Below are positions 43,939-54,494 of a stretch of DNA of 64,000 nt, piece by piece. This DNA comes from Rhodothermales bacterium. GTDB lineage: Bacteria; Bacteroidota; Rhodothermia; Rhodothermales; Bin80. Under the pieces are notes generated by a model. That model worked only from the letters and a program-made list of their open reading frames with translations, was not told the DNA's origin and did not search any database. Made by a program: the position numbers and the translations under genes. Numbering within the stretch: the first letter of the stretch is position 1; every line of letters begins with the position of its first letter. Location: contig OX638318.1 of the NCBI GenBank assembly GCA_951812585.1, positions 1,020,819-1,084,818 on the forward strand, written 5' to 3'.

Positions 43939-45162
43939 CTACTCGCGTGACCCGTACGGGCGCGTCATGAAGCGCTGGGCCTGGGTGTGGGAACTGCCCC
44001 AGGCCTTCATGTCCAAAACCTGCGCGTAACGCTCGACTGCGCGCGTGCGCTGACCCAAACGGTCGTAGGCCATGCCCTGCTGCAGCCGACCCATCACCTT
44101 GAAATAGGTGTCTTCGTCCGACCGCGCTGAAAGCGCTTCAAGAGACAGCAAGTAGCTCAAGGCAACCGGGTAGTCCCGCGCTACCATGCGGCCACGCGCA
44201 AGAAAGTAAAGTGCCTGCTCTGCCACCGGGGCCGTGTAGCCAGAAGCACCCTGGCGATAGTGCTCCAATATGGATGCAAAAACAGTATCGGAACGGTTCC
44301 ACGCAGCCCAGCGGGCGTAAATGCGCCCTTCCAACGCGTGAAAGAATGAATTGCCTGGATGCCGGGTGCGCAGCAGCGTAGCGTAGCGTACACTCTGGCG
44401 GTAATCGTTCTCGTACAAGTAGTAGATCTGCAACAGGAAATAGATCGCTTCCGTCTGCATGAAGTAACCCTGCGTCGCAGTGCGCCCAATCTGGGCCAGA
44501 CCCAGGTCTCGATCGCCCTTGGGCAAAAACGCGGTGATCGGCCGCACAAATGGATAGCGCTCAGGAATCAGCGCCGCATAGTAGTTGTACAGACCGGGGC
44601 CCAGTACAAAGTCATGGTCTGTAGTGTCCGCACGCGCAACAGCCAGCACATAGTCCATCGCGCGCTTGCCATCGGCGGCCGCGCGGATCCAGTCCCGCCG
44701 GTTCGAACGCAAACGACCCCTGAAACCCAGCGCCATGCCCTTAAAGAACATCGCATCAAAATCGCCTTCGTTCGCCGCTAGCCGGGCGTCACATCGCGCA
44801 ATGACCCGGCCCATTGCTGCGTAAAACGCCTCGTCATGTTGCGTATCGGAAAGATCCATGAGAATCTCCCACCACAGTGTAAGCGCCGAAAGAAAAGGGC
44901 CGATGGGGTGGTCGTCAACTTGGCGGCTGATCGAATCAAAGCGTGCGGCAGCCTCGTCGAACTGCATGTCGTACAGGAGGTCGAGGCCTTCCTTCGCTGT
45001 CTGACGAAGCGCAGGATCCTCCAGAACGCTATCCGTAGGCTGCGCTGAGACAGCAGCAGGGTACGCTGCACTGGCCGCGAGCAGCGCCAAGCACCCTAGA
45101 ATCCTACCGAAAGCGGCGTACCAAATGGTACAAGAGGGCCACGCACAAAATCTTGGCTGCAT
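43939..45162 (-). CDS. TPR-like secreted or periplasmic protein
   Basis: A 407-residue protein with an N-terminal signal (GCLALLAASAAYPAAVSA) and helical repeat content throughout: LLYDMQFDEAAARFDSISRQ, VMGRLQQGMAYDRLGQRTRAVERYAQVL. TPR-type A/G spacing is visible at both ends. The central YAALIPERYPFVRPITAFLPKGDR segment recurs in Bacteroidota hypothetical proteins. No enzymatic motif. The start is uncertain: ATG 45162 overlaps the 3' end of bioY by 59 nt; a longer ATG at 45228 only adds odd sequence. The Bacteroidota context suggests a role in envelope assembly, but this is not shown. Confidence 0.7.
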   Translation of the reverse strand: MQPRFCAWPSCTIWYAAFGRILGCLALLAASAAYPAAVSAQPTDSVLEDPALRQTAKEGLDLLYDMQFDEAAARFDSISRQVDDHPIGPFLSALTLWWEILMDLSDTQHDEAFYAAMGRVIARCDARLAANEGDFDAMFFKGMALGFRGRLRSNRRDWIRAAADGKRAMDYVLAVARADTTDHDFVLGPGLYNYYAALIPERYPFVRPITAFLPKGDRDLGLAQIGRTATQGYFMQTEAIYFLLQIYYLYENDYRQSVRYATLLRTRHPGNSFFHALEGRIYARWAAWNRSDTVFASILEHYRQGASGYTAPVAEQALYFLARGRMVARDYPVALSYLLSLEALSARSDEDTYFKVMGRLQQGMAYDRLGQRTRAVERYAQVLDMKAWGSSHTQAQRFMTRPYGSRE

Positions 45163-45685
45163 CAAAAGCCACGAAACGCAAGAAACCCCTGTCCAGCGAC
45201 TCAAGCCACGAAGCATGCCCCGCTGCATAGTGCAACCAGATGACGCCGCATGTGAAGAGTATCAGCGAACCGCCCACGAGAGACAGCACGCTCCCCGTAA
45301 GCGAATTCCACCGCCGCGAAAGGCGACCGGCCACGAGGGCGGCCAGTGGCATGCCCAGAAGGTATCCCGCACTGGCCGCGGTGAGCCAGTACGCAATGCC
45401 GTGCCCGGCACCCGAATAGACGGGCAGCACGAGTCCCAACAGGAGGTAGAGAAGCATGGATAAGAAACCGTTGCGCGCGCCAAGGCAGAGCCCGCCCCCG
45501 TAGACGAAAATGGTCTGCAGCGTGATAGGCACCTCCCACAGGTAGATGCGCACCTGAGCACCTAATGCGGTAAGCGCGGCAAACAACATGATGGTGGCAA
45601 CCTGTGTCAGAGCATTTGCCCTGTGCGCACGGAGCGCATCAACGGCGGCGGCACGGGATGTGGTAAGCGCGAATGAGCTGGACAT
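45104..45685 (-). CDS. bioY: BioY, biotin transporter substrate-binding component
   Basis: A 193-residue membrane protein of the BioY family, the S-component of ECF-type biotin uptake, able to act alone or with an energising module. Motifs: VPITLQTIFVYGGGLCLG (compare the family PIPVTLQTL), FLSMLLYLLLGLVLPVYSG and GYLLGMPLAALVAG. About six membrane helices. No bioM/bioN-type energising genes are adjacent. It follows metH by 11 nt and overlaps the TPR gene, so it probably lies on the metH transcript. Confidence 0.92.
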   Translation of the reverse strand: MSSSFALTTSRAAAVDALRAHRANALTQVATIMLFAALTALGAQVRIYLWEVPITLQTIFVYGGGLCLGARNGFLSMLLYLLLGLVLPVYSGAGHGIAYWLTAASAGYLLGMPLAALVAGRLSRRWNSLTGSVLSLVGGSLILFTCGVIWLHYAAGHASWLESLDRGFLRFVAFDAAKILCVALLYHLVRRFR

Positions 45686-45696
45686 GCAAAATTATG

Positions 45697-48600
45697 CTAG
45701 GGTGCAGGCACGTAGTTCAGGCGCGTGCCAAGCCAGTATTCCACCTCCTCTGTCGTGATGTCCTTGCGTGCGGCGTAGTCCGCGACCTGATCGCGGCCGA
45801 TAAGGCCCAAATCGAAATAATCCGACTCCGGATGGGCCAGGTAAATGCCGCAAACAGCAGCCACAGGCACCATGGCAAGCGATTCGGTGAGCTGAATACC
45901 CGTGGCCTCCTCTACGTTCATAAGCTCCCACAAGGTACGCTTTTCCGTGTGATCTGGACAGGCGGGATAGCCAGGCGCGGGGCGGATGCCCCGATACCGC
46001 TCCTTGATCAGGTCGTCGTTAGACAACCGCTCGCTGGACGCATAGCCCCAGAATTCCTGGCGGACCCGCTCGTGCAGCCGCTCTGCAAAAGCCTCCGCCA
46101 ACCGATCGGCCAGCGCGCTCACCATGATCGCATTGTAGTCATCATGGTTCTTTCTGTACTCTGCGATTAGCGAACCGGTATGGATGCAGACAGCAAAGGC
46201 ACCTACATAGTCGTCCGATGCCACAAAGTCCGCCAGCGCCCGATTGGGGCGGCCAGCCATCTTCCTTGCCTGCTGCCTGAGCGTATGAAGCGTGGTGATG
46301 TGCACATCGCCATCATAGACCGCTATATCGTCTCCAACGCGCTTCGCACGCCAGATGCCGATCACGCCATGTCCCCGCAAGCGGCCGCTTGGCAGGAATG
46401 TGTCGAGCAGTGCATTGGCGTCCACATACAGGCTCCGCGCCTGCTCTCCCTTCCTTGGATCCTCCAGGATGTGGGGCATCTTGCCCTTGAGCTCCCAGGT
46501 CGTGAAGAACGGCGTCCAGTCAATGTAGTCGCGCAGCTCTGACAGCGAATAGTCACGAAACACTTGCACGCCGAGTTGGCGCGGCTGTACGATGACCGGG
46601 TCCTCGTCGGATGTGAACCTGTTGGCGCGTGCCGCCGAAAGCGACAGATACTCCTTGCGCCGACGGCGTGCGGCATGGCGTGCGCGCAGCGATGCCTGCA
46701 CCGACTGCGCCTCGGCGACAAACGCATCGCGCTGCGCCTCGGTGACGAGACTGCTGGTGACGGAAACACTCTTGGAAGCGTCCAGCACATGCACGACGGG
46801 CCCCGAATACGCCGGCGCCACCTTGACCGCCGTGTGCAGCGCCGAAGTCGTCGCGCCACCGATAAGAAGCGGCAACGCGAAATCCTGCCGCTCCATCTCC
46901 TTCGCCACATGCACCATCTCATCGAGCGATGGCGTGATGAGGCCGCTTAAGCCCACAGCATCGACTGCCTGCGCTTTGGCTGTTTCCAGAATCTTCTCCG
47001 CGGTTACCATCACGCCGAGATCGATAATGTCGTATCCGTTGCACTGCAGCACCACGCCCACAATATTCTTGCCGATGTCGTGGACATCACCCTTGACCGT
47101 GGCGAGTAGAATCTTCTTCTTGGCAAGCACGGCCTCCTGGCCTGTTTGCGCCGCAAGAATGAACGGCATGAGATAGGCCACCGCCCGCTTCATCACGCGT
47201 GCCGACTTGACCACCTGCGGCAGGAACATCTTTCCCTCCCCGAACAGGTCGCCAACCACATCCATGCCGTCCATCAAGGGGCCTTCTATCACCTCCAAGG
47301 GCGATGTATACTGCGTTCGAGCCTCTTCGACATCTGCTTCAATATATTCGGTGATACCCTTAAGGAGCGCATGGCGAAGACGTGCCTCCACCGGATCGTC
47401 GCGCCACGCAGACCGCACCGCCCGGCGCTCGGAAGGATGCTGGTGCATCCGCTCCGCAAGCGCAATAAGGCGGTCCGTCGCCTCGGCATCGCGATCAAAC
47501 AGGACATCTTCAATCGCCTGGAGCAGCTCAGGGTTGATCTCCTCGTAGACCTCGATCTGACCGGCATTGACAATGCCCATATCCATGCCGGCCTTGGCAG
47601 CGTGGTACAAGAAGGCGGTATGCATCGCCTCGCGTACCACATTGTTGCCGCGAAATGAAAAGGAAATGTTGCTGACGCCGCCAGAAACCCGTGCGCCCGG
47701 AAGATGCCGCTTGATCCACCGTGTGGCCTCAATAAAGTCGATCGCATACTGGTTGTGCGCCTCAATGCCCGTCGCCACCGCAAAAATGTTGGGGTCAAAG
47801 ATGATGTCCTGGGGCGGAAAACCCACCTCATCCGTCAGTATGCGCCAGGCACGCTGACATATGTCGATGCGCCGCTGAAACGTATCGGCCTGGCCGGCCT
47901 CGTCAAACGCCATCACGATCACCGCAGCACCGAAGCGGCGCGCCTCTTCGGCCTGCGCCCGAAAGATGTCCTCCCCCTCCTTGAGCGAAATCGAATTGAG
48001 TATCCCCTTGCCCTGCACACAGCGAAGTCCTGCCTGTAGTACCGTCCACTTAGACGAGTCAATGACAATCGGCACACGGGCGATCTCGGGCTCGGATGCC
48101 ACAAGGTTCAGAAACCGAACCATCGCCGCCTCCCCCTCCAGCATCGCATCGTCCATGTTGACATCGATCATCTGGGCCCCGTCCTCCACCTGCTGACGAG
48201 CCACCGAAAGCGCCTCATCGTACTTGTCCTGCCGGATAAGCCGCGCAAACTTGCGCGAACCACTGACGTTGGTGCGCTCCCCGATGTTGACGAAGTTCAG
48301 ATCGGACCGAAAGACGAGCGGCTCCAACCCACTCAGGCGGAGCATGCGCGTTGCCGATGGAACCTTGCGCGGCGCATGGGGACGTACCGCGTGCGCGATG
48401 GCGCGAATATGATCCGGCGTCGTGCCGCAACAGCCTCCCGCAAGATTGAGCCAACCCGCTTCAGCGTACGCACCCAGCTGCTCCGCCATGAATGCCGGCG
48501 TCTCGTCGTAGCCACCGAACTCGTTGGGAAGCCCGGCATTTGGATACAGGCTGGTGAACACCGTGGCCACCTTGGCAAGCTCCTGCAGATAGGAACGCAT

Positions 48601-49350
48601 CTGCGCGGAACCGAGCGCGCAGTTCAGCCCCACGGAAAGGAGCGCAGGCGCATGTGCGACGGAGATCCAGAAGGCCTCCACGCCTTGTCCGGAAAGCGTG
48701 CGCCCACTCATGTCCGCGATGGTGCCGCTGATCATCACAGGCAGCCGCACGTCCCGGCTGCGAAATGTCTCTGCGATCGCATACAGCGCGCTCTTTGCGT
48801 TGAGCGTATCAAAGACGGTTTCGACCAGCAGAATGTCCACGCCGCCATCCATAAGCCCACGCACCTGCTCGGCGTAGGCCGCCGCCGCTTCGTCAAAGGT
48901 TAACGCACGTTCGCTGGCATCGCCCGCCACAGGAGAAAGCGACAACGACTTGTTGAGCGGCCCCATGGAGCCGGCCACAAAGCGAGGCCTGGCATTGAAT
49001 TGACTGGCCGCTTCGCATGCCAGGCGCGCGGCTGCCACATTGAGCTCGTAGGAAAAGGCCTCCGTGCCGTAATCTGCCTGCGAAACGTTATTCGCCGTAA
49101 AGGTATTGGTGAGAATGATGTCGGCACCTGCATCAAGGTAAGCGGCATGAACCGACCGGATCACCTCCGGCTGCGTAAGCGACAAGAGATCGATGTTGCC
49201 TTGGAGCGGCTGCGGATGATCCGCAAACCGGGTTGCGCGAAAGTCGTCCTCCGACAGCTGATGCCCCTGTACCATCGTGCCCATCCCGCCATCAAGGATG
49301 AGGATGCGCTCGCGCAATAATGCTTGAAGGTCCGATAATGCCACGCGCAT
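45697..49350 (-). CDS. metH: MetH, cobalamin-dependent methionine synthase
   Basis: A 1217-residue four-module enzyme that methylates homocysteine with 5-methyl-THF through cobalamin. Modules in order: homocysteine-binding (about 1-325; zinc ligands in [11 protein letters not shown]), pterin-binding (about 345-610; [24 protein letters not shown]), cobalamin-binding (about 640-890; GDVHDIGKN with axial His757), and the AdoMet-dependent reactivation domain (about 910-1217; [15 protein letters not shown]). All modules are complete. The ATG at 49350 ([21 protein letters not shown]) matches the family; the frame is open upstream into the pgsA promoter region. No convincing B12 or SAM riboswitch was recognised in the 160-base leader. 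Confidence 0.97.
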   Translation of the reverse strand: MRVALSDLQALLRERILILDGGMGTMVQGHQLSEDDFRATRFADHPQPLQGNIDLLSLTQPEVIRSVHAAYLDAGADIILTNTFTANNVSQADYGTEAFSYELNVAAARLACEAASQFNARPRFVAGSMGPLNKSLSLSPVAGDASERALTFDEAAAAYAEQVRGLMDGGVDILLVETVFDTLNAKSALYAIAETFRSRDVRLPVMISGTIADMSGRTLSGQGVEAFWISVAHAPALLSVGLNCALGSAQMRSYLQELAKVATVFTSLYPNAGLPNEFGGYDETPAFMAEQLGAYAEAGWLNLAGGCCGTTPDHIRAIAHAVRPHAPRKVPSATRMLRLSGLEPLVFRSDLNFVNIGERTNVSGSRKFARLIRQDKYDEALSVARQQVEDGAQMIDVNMDDAMLEGEAAMVRFLNLVASEPEIARVPIVIDSSKWTVLQAGLRCVQGKGILNSISLKEGEDIFRAQAEEARRFGAAVIVMAFDEAGQADTFQRRIDICQRAWRILTDEVGFPPQDIIFDPNIFAVATGIEAHNQYAIDFIEATRWIKRHLPGARVSGGVSNISFSFRGNNVVREAMHTAFLYHAAKAGMDMGIVNAGQIEVYEEINPELLQAIEDVLFDRDAEATDRLIALAERMHQHPSERRAVRSAWRDDPVEARLRHALLKGITEYIEADVEEARTQYTSPLEVIEGPLMDGMDVVGDLFGEGKMFLPQVVKSARVMKRAVAYLMPFILAAQTGQEAVLAKKKILLATVKGDVHDIGKNIVGVVLQCNGYDIIDLGVMVTAEKILETAKAQAVDAVGLSGLITPSLDEMVHVAKEMERQDFALPLLIGGATTSALHTAVKVAPAYSGPVVHVLDASKSVSVTSSLVTEAQRDAFVAEAQSVQASLRARHAARRRRKEYLSLSAARANRFTSDEDPVIVQPRQLGVQVFRDYSLSELRDYIDWTPFFTTWELKGKMPHILEDPRKGEQARSLYVDANALLDTFLPSGRLRGHGVIGIWRAKRVGDDIAVYDGDVHITTLHTLRQQARKMAGRPNRALADFVASDDYVGAFAVCIHTGSLIAEYRKNHDDYNAIMVSALADRLAEAFAERLHERVRQEFWGYASSERLSNDDLIKERYRGIRPAPGYPACPDHTEKRTLWELMNVEEATGIQLTESLAMVPVAAVCGIYLAHPESDYFDLGLIGRDQVADYAARKDITTEEVEYWLGTRLNYVPAP

Positions 49351-49508
49351 GACTCGCCCAGTGCTATGGAGGCAGCAAGGAAACATCACCGCCCGCGGAT
49401 GGCACCGGGGCCGCAATCCCTTGAACCTGAAGATCGACCCAAAGATGCCGCAAACTATAGCCGGATCCCGTCGTATCACTGGCATAGGCGCAATAGGCAT
49501 CGGATCGG

Positions 49509-50057
49509 ATGCTTCCACAGCTCGGTACATTCTGGACGGTGCCCAACGCGCTTAGCCTGTCGCGCGTGGTGCTGGCGGTGCCTACCGCCGCGCTGATTGC
49601 CCTGGACGCCGACCCGTGGCTGCTTGTCAGTCTCTTGGTGCTCATCGGTGCCACAGACTGGCTCGATGGACAGGTGGCAAGGCGGCATGCCGCCGGAAGC
49701 GAGTGGGGCAAGGTGCTGGATCCGCTGGCGGACAAGATCGCCTTTCTGCTTATTGGCCTTGCGATCGTCTTCAAGGGGCTATTGCCGCTGTGGCTTGTGA
49801 GCTTAATTGTGTTGCGGGACATTCTGATCATAGCCGGTGCCGCCACGGTGGTGCGCGGCATGGGAAAGGTTATGGGAAGCATGTGGCTAGGCAAAGCCGC
49901 GACCACGGCGATGGCCCTGGCCATCCTGGCGGCTGTGCTACACGCCGATGGCCTTGTAATGGCAGTCTGCATCTGGGGCACAGCGGCGCTTACCGTGCTC
50001 TCCTTTGCGCAGTATGCCCGCCGGTTTTTGAATTTGCGCACTGCATCGAACGTGTAG
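49509..50057 (+). CDS. pgsA: CDP-alcohol phosphatidyltransferase, probably PgsA
   Basis: A 182-residue membrane enzyme that most likely joins CDP-diacylglycerol and glycerol-3-phosphate to make phosphatidylglycerophosphate. The defining motif DG-x2-AR-x8-G-x3-D-x3-D is complete: [20 protein letters not shown] and LAD. N-terminus [16 protein letters not shown] is typical of PgsA. Other CDP-alcohol transferases, such as phosphatidylserine synthase, share the motif, so substrate assignment is by overall similarity. Divergent from metH; 4 nt before ftsY. Confidence 0.88.
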   Translation: MLPQLGTFWTVPNALSLSRVVLAVPTAALIALDADPWLLVSLLVLIGATDWLDGQVARRHAAGSEWGKVLDPLADKIAFLLIGLAIVFKGLLPLWLVSLIVLRDILIIAGAATVVRGMGKVMGSMWLGKAATTAMALAILAAVLHADGLVMAVCIWGTAALTVLSFAQYARRFLNLRTASNV

Positions 50058-50061
50058 GACC

Positions 50062-50997
50062 GTGTTTGGACGAAAGAACGAGCAGGATCAAGCGCGCCTG
50101 GAGCAGGGACTGGAAAAGACACGCACCAGCCTCTTCGGCAAGCTGAGTCGCCTTGTTCGCGGCAAAGCAACCGTAGACGACGCGGTGCTCGACGAACTGG
50201 AGGAAGTTCTGGTAAGCAGCGACATCGGCGTCAAGACGACCGTGACCATCATACGCCACATACAGGAACGCGTGGCGAAAGACCGGTATCTTAACACCAA
50301 AGAGCTGCATGCGCTGATACGTGATGAGATTGCCCGCCTGCTGCATCAGCGGCCGCGGGCGACGGCCGGTAACTCCTTTGAATCGACGCCACATGTGATT
50401 CTCGTTGTGGGCGTCAATGGCGTAGGAAAAACGACCACCGTCGGCAAGCTGGCCCACCGCTATCGACAAGCCGGGTGCAGTGTGGTGATCGGCGCCGCCG
50501 ATACGTTCCGGGCCGCCGCTATCGAACAGCTGGAAATCTGGGCCAGGCGCGCCGGCGCTTCGCTTATCAAACAGCGCCACGGATCAGACCCTGCCTCCGT
50601 AGCTTTCGACACCGTGCAGTCCGCCCTGGCGCGCAGTACCGATGTGGTGATCATCGACACGGCTGGCCGCCTGCACACGCGAACCAACCTCATGGATGAG
50701 CTCGCCAAGATCAAGCGTGTCATTGACAGGCAACTGAAAGGCGCGCCGCACGAAGTGCTCCTCGTCCTTGATGCGTCCATAGGCCAAAACGCCGTGCACC
50801 AAGCGGCGCAGTTTACACGCAGTGTGGATGTGACGGGTCTTGTCATCACAAAGCTGGACGGCACCGCCAAAGGGGGCATCATCATCGGCATCTCCAACGA
50901 CTTGGAGATTCCGGTGCAATACATCGGTGTGGGAGAACGGGTTGAGGATCTTCAAGTGTTTGATGCGCAGCGCTTTGTGGCCGCGCTCTCTATATGA
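50062..50997 (+). CDS. ftsY: FtsY, signal recognition particle receptor
   Basis: A 311-residue SRP-type GTPase, the membrane receptor that brings ribosome-SRP complexes to the translocon. N-domain helices (about 10-95), then G1 GVNGVGKTT (117-125), DTFRAAAIEQL (147-157), G3 DTAGR (199-203) and G4 TKLDGTAKGG (263-272). It lacks the long acidic A-domain of E. coli FtsY, as is usual in this part of the tree. The start is a GTG at 50062, 4 nt after pgsA; its stop overlaps the next start (ATGA). Confidence 0.97.
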   Translation: MFGRKNEQDQARLEQGLEKTRTSLFGKLSRLVRGKATVDDAVLDELEEVLVSSDIGVKTTVTIIRHIQERVAKDRYLNTKELHALIRDEIARLLHQRPRATAGNSFESTPHVILVVGVNGVGKTTTVGKLAHRYRQAGCSVVIGAADTFRAAAIEQLEIWARRAGASLIKQRHGSDPASVAFDTVQSALARSTDVVIIDTAGRLHTRTNLMDELAKIKRVIDRQLKGAPHEVLLVLDASIGQNAVHQAAQFTRSVDVTGLVITKLDGTAKGGIIIGISNDLEIPVQYIGVGERVEDLQVFDAQRFVAALSI

Positions 50998-52316
50998 ACA
51001 TTCCCAAAATGATACGGTACTCCATAATTGCGGCGGCGGGTTTGCAACTGATCGGGACTGTGCTCTTGCCGCCTTTGTGGGCGCAGCAGGACCACGCCAG
51101 CGTGGACGCGATCAGCGTGCGCACTCCGGGCGACGACTCGGGCCTTACGCAGCTGGACTTGTACACGGCCATCGCGTACAGCGCGCTTCGCTTTGAACCT
51201 GGCCCCCGGGGCTTCACCGCCACATATCAGGTGCAGGCCGAAATCACTGCACTGGACGCGCAGGGTCGGCCCACCTTCGTGCTGCAGTCCCCCATATGGG
51301 ACCGCAGCATCACCGTGCCGCTCTTTGCGGAAACAACCCCCGCCGACCAGTTCGACGTCACGACGCACTCGGTACACCTAGCGCCGGGGCCCTACCTGTT
51401 GACCTTCCAGATTACCGATCGCAGCACAAGCGAAACGCTGCTGCGGGAGCAAACCATCACCGTGCGGGATTTGGGCCTCCCGCTGGCGCTGAGCGACATC
51501 GTCCTGCTGGATTCGTACGACAGTGCCACGAACGCGGTGCATCCGCGCGTCAGCGGCATGCTGGGCGGGGAGCAGTTGTCCTTTGATGTCTTCTTTGAGC
51601 TCTACACGGACCGTCCACGCACCCTGACGATGATCAGAGAGCTGTTGCCGGTGTACCAGAGCACGAGCAGCCTGAGCCACACTGATCTGCTGGCCGAATT
51701 ACGGCCTGTGTTTGCGGACACCACCACCACGGAGATCGCCGCCGGCAGACATCAGATGGTGTCGCAGTTTTCCACATCCGATCTGGGCGTGGGCACCTTC
51801 AAGGTGCGTATCCGCGTATTGGACGATACGCACAGCGCCGCAGTAGAGCGCACCGTCGTATCGGAATGGTCGGGACTCGCGTCGTACCTGGACGACCTCG
51901 ACCAGGCGATTAAGCAAATGGTCTATGCTGGTTCACGGCGAGAGCTGCAGAGAATTCGTGGCGGGGCGACGGAAGCCGAGCGTCGCCGCCTCTTCAACGA
52001 ATTCTGGAAGAAACGCGATCCGACGCCGGAAACCACGCGCAACGAGCAGATGGAGCAGTACTTCTATCGCGTAAGCGTCGCGACCCGCAGGTATTCGTCT
52101 GTCAGACCGGGATGGCAAACGGATCGCGGGCATGTGCTCATCCTTCACGGCGATCCCGAGGACGTGAATCGACAGACCTACAGCTTCAACGCGGAGCCAT
52201 ATGAGGTCTGGTACTACTACCGCATCGGCCGCCGGTACGTTTTCGTGGACGCGACAGGATTCGGGGACTACGAGCTTCTGGTGCCAATCTGGGACGACCG
52301 AACACGCATCCGCTAA
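50994..52316 (+). CDS. GWxTD domain-containing protein
   Basis: A 440-residue secreted protein. Signal peptide (IIAAAGLQLIGTVLLPPLWAQ), a beta-rich N-terminal half, and the C-terminal GWxTD domain containing PGWQTDRGHVLILHGDP, after the connected helices RRLFNEFWKKRDPTPETTRNE. The GWxTD domain is known from Bacteroidota/Chlorobi/Rhodothermota-type bacteria; function unknown. Start overlaps the ftsY stop by 4 nt, and fmt begins 2 nt after its stop, so it is embedded in a housekeeping operon. Confidence 0.93.
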   Translation: MNIPKMIRYSIIAAAGLQLIGTVLLPPLWAQQDHASVDAISVRTPGDDSGLTQLDLYTAIAYSALRFEPGPRGFTATYQVQAEITALDAQGRPTFVLQSPIWDRSITVPLFAETTPADQFDVTTHSVHLAPGPYLLTFQITDRSTSETLLREQTITVRDLGLPLALSDIVLLDSYDSATNAVHPRVSGMLGGEQLSFDVFFELYTDRPRTLTMIRELLPVYQSTSSLSHTDLLAELRPVFADTTTTEIAAGRHQMVSQFSTSDLGVGTFKVRIRVLDDTHSAAVERTVVSEWSGLASYLDDLDQAIKQMVYAGSRRELQRIRGGATEAERRRLFNEFWKKRDPTPETTRNEQMEQYFYRVSVATRRYSSVRPGWQTDRGHVLILHGDPEDVNRQTYSFNAEPYEVWYYYRIGRRYVFVDATGFGDYELLVPIWDDRTRIR

Positions 52317-52318
52317 CG

Positions 52319-53239
52319 GTGAAGGTGCTATTCATGGGTACGCCCGCCTTTGCGGTGCCATCGCTAAAGGCGCTGGCCCGCGGCGGGTTTAGGCCAATGG
52401 CGGTAGCGACGGGGCCGGACAAGCGCCGCGGCCGCGGAGGACGCACCTCGCCGACGCCGGTGAAAGCCGCTGCCGAGGCGCTGGGTATCCGCACCATTGT
52501 GCAGCCGCCCCAGGTGAAGGCTCCTTCCTTCGCCGAAGCAGTGCAGGCGCTGCAGCCAGACATCATCGTGGTGGTCGCCTTCCGCATTTTGCCCCGCACC
52601 GTCTTCGGTGCTGCACGGCTGGGTGCGTTCAATCTGCATGCCTCACTTTTGCCGCGCTACCGCGGAGCCGCGCCCATCAACCGGGCCCTCATGGCTGGAG
52701 AGACCGAGACAGGCGTGACAACCTTCTTTCTGCAGGACCGCGTGGACACCGGTAATGTGATCCTGCGCTGGCCTACGCGGATCGACCCCGAGGAAACCGC
52801 CGGCATGCTGCACGACCGCCTGAAGGTGCTAGGCGCGCGGGCCGTCGTCGAAACCACGCGTCGCATCGCCGAAGGGAGAGCGCACACAGCGCCGCAAGAC
52901 GCGTGTCTGGCCACACCCGCACCCAAAATATTCGTGGACGACTGCTCTATCGCATGGGATCGGCCGGCGGCCGAAGTGCACAACCATTGCCGCGGGTTGT
53001 CCCCCACTCCAGGTGCCTGGACGTTGCACGGCACTCACCGCCTCAAGATTCTGCGGACGCGCACAACGCGTGGTGCGGGTCATCCGGGCACTGTGCTGGA
53101 AAACCGCTCGCAGCTGGTGGTCGCATGCCAGAGCGGTGCCATTGCGGTGCTACGCATACAGCAAGCAGGAAGACGGCCGATGGACGCAGAGAAATTCCTG
53201 CGGGGATACGCATTGCCAAAGGGCACACGTTTAGGGTAA
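52319..53239 (+). CDS. fmt: Fmt, methionyl-tRNA formyltransferase
   Basis: A 306-residue enzyme that formylates initiator Met-tRNA. Catalytic residues are present: Asn105 and His107 in FNLHASLLPRYRGAAPI, and Asp143 in QDRVDTGNVI. The N-terminus MGTPAFAVPSLKAL is the family start. The start codon is GTG at 52319; the ATG at 52334 would delete part of the first strand. A C-terminal tRNA-binding domain follows (about 210-306), somewhat short but complete. Confidence 0.96.
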   Translation: MKVLFMGTPAFAVPSLKALARGGFRPMAVATGPDKRRGRGGRTSPTPVKAAAEALGIRTIVQPPQVKAPSFAEAVQALQPDIIVVVAFRILPRTVFGAARLGAFNLHASLLPRYRGAAPINRALMAGETETGVTTFFLQDRVDTGNVILRWPTRIDPEETAGMLHDRLKVLGARAVVETTRRIAEGRAHTAPQDACLATPAPKIFVDDCSIAWDRPAAEVHNHCRGLSPTPGAWTLHGTHRLKILRTRTTRGAGHPGTVLENRSQLVVACQSGAIAVLRIQQAGRRPMDAEKFLRGYALPKGTRLG

Positions 53240-53300
53240 CGAACAAGGCGGACAGGCAGGCGTACGTACGCGATTTTGGAGCACAACGTGGCCAAGCAGC

Positions 53301-54296
<996 letters not shown>

Positions 54297-54364
54297 AAAA
54301 GTTGGGAACAAACCCGCAGCGGTTCAAGTAGTCGTTTAAGTTCGAACAAATACGCTTTATTGTG

Positions 54365-54393
54365 TTGACAGACACGAGCGCCGCGTTTATATT
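54365..54393 (+). promoter_or_regulatory. Near-consensus sigma70-type promoter for the M23 gene
   Basis: TTGACA (54365-54370), 17-nt spacer, TATATT (54388-54393). Predicted start at about 54400, giving a leader of about 95 nt before the ATG at 54495. It separates the M23 gene from the MoxR gene. Confidence 0.75.
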
Positions 54394-54400
54394 GCGCCGG

Positions 54401-54469
54401 CTCGGCATACGCCGAGGGCGAGGGTTTGTGGCGCGATCCCGCTGAGCGGGGTTGTGCGGAAGAGTCCGC
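54401..54469 (+). ncRNA. Structured 5' leader with three consecutive stem-loops
   Basis: Directly after the predicted transcription start come CTCGGC/GCCGAG around ATAC (54401-54416), CCCGC/GCGGG around TGA (54438-54450) and GCGGA/TCCGC around AGAG (54456-54469), all perfectly paired. Such an arrangement in a roughly 95-nt leader suggests a regulatory RNA element, attenuator or mRNA-stability structure. It matches no riboswitch class that I can recognise by eye. Confidence 0.5.
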
Positions 54470-54494
54470 TGTAGGGGCAGCACATAATGACATA

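Noticed and set aside
49351-49508. Possible cobalamin or SAM riboswitch ahead of metH
   Set aside because: A GCCAGTG near the expected place differs from the B12-box core GCCACTG, and no supporting stem arrangement or SAM/SAH core was seen by eye. A covariance-model search would decide.
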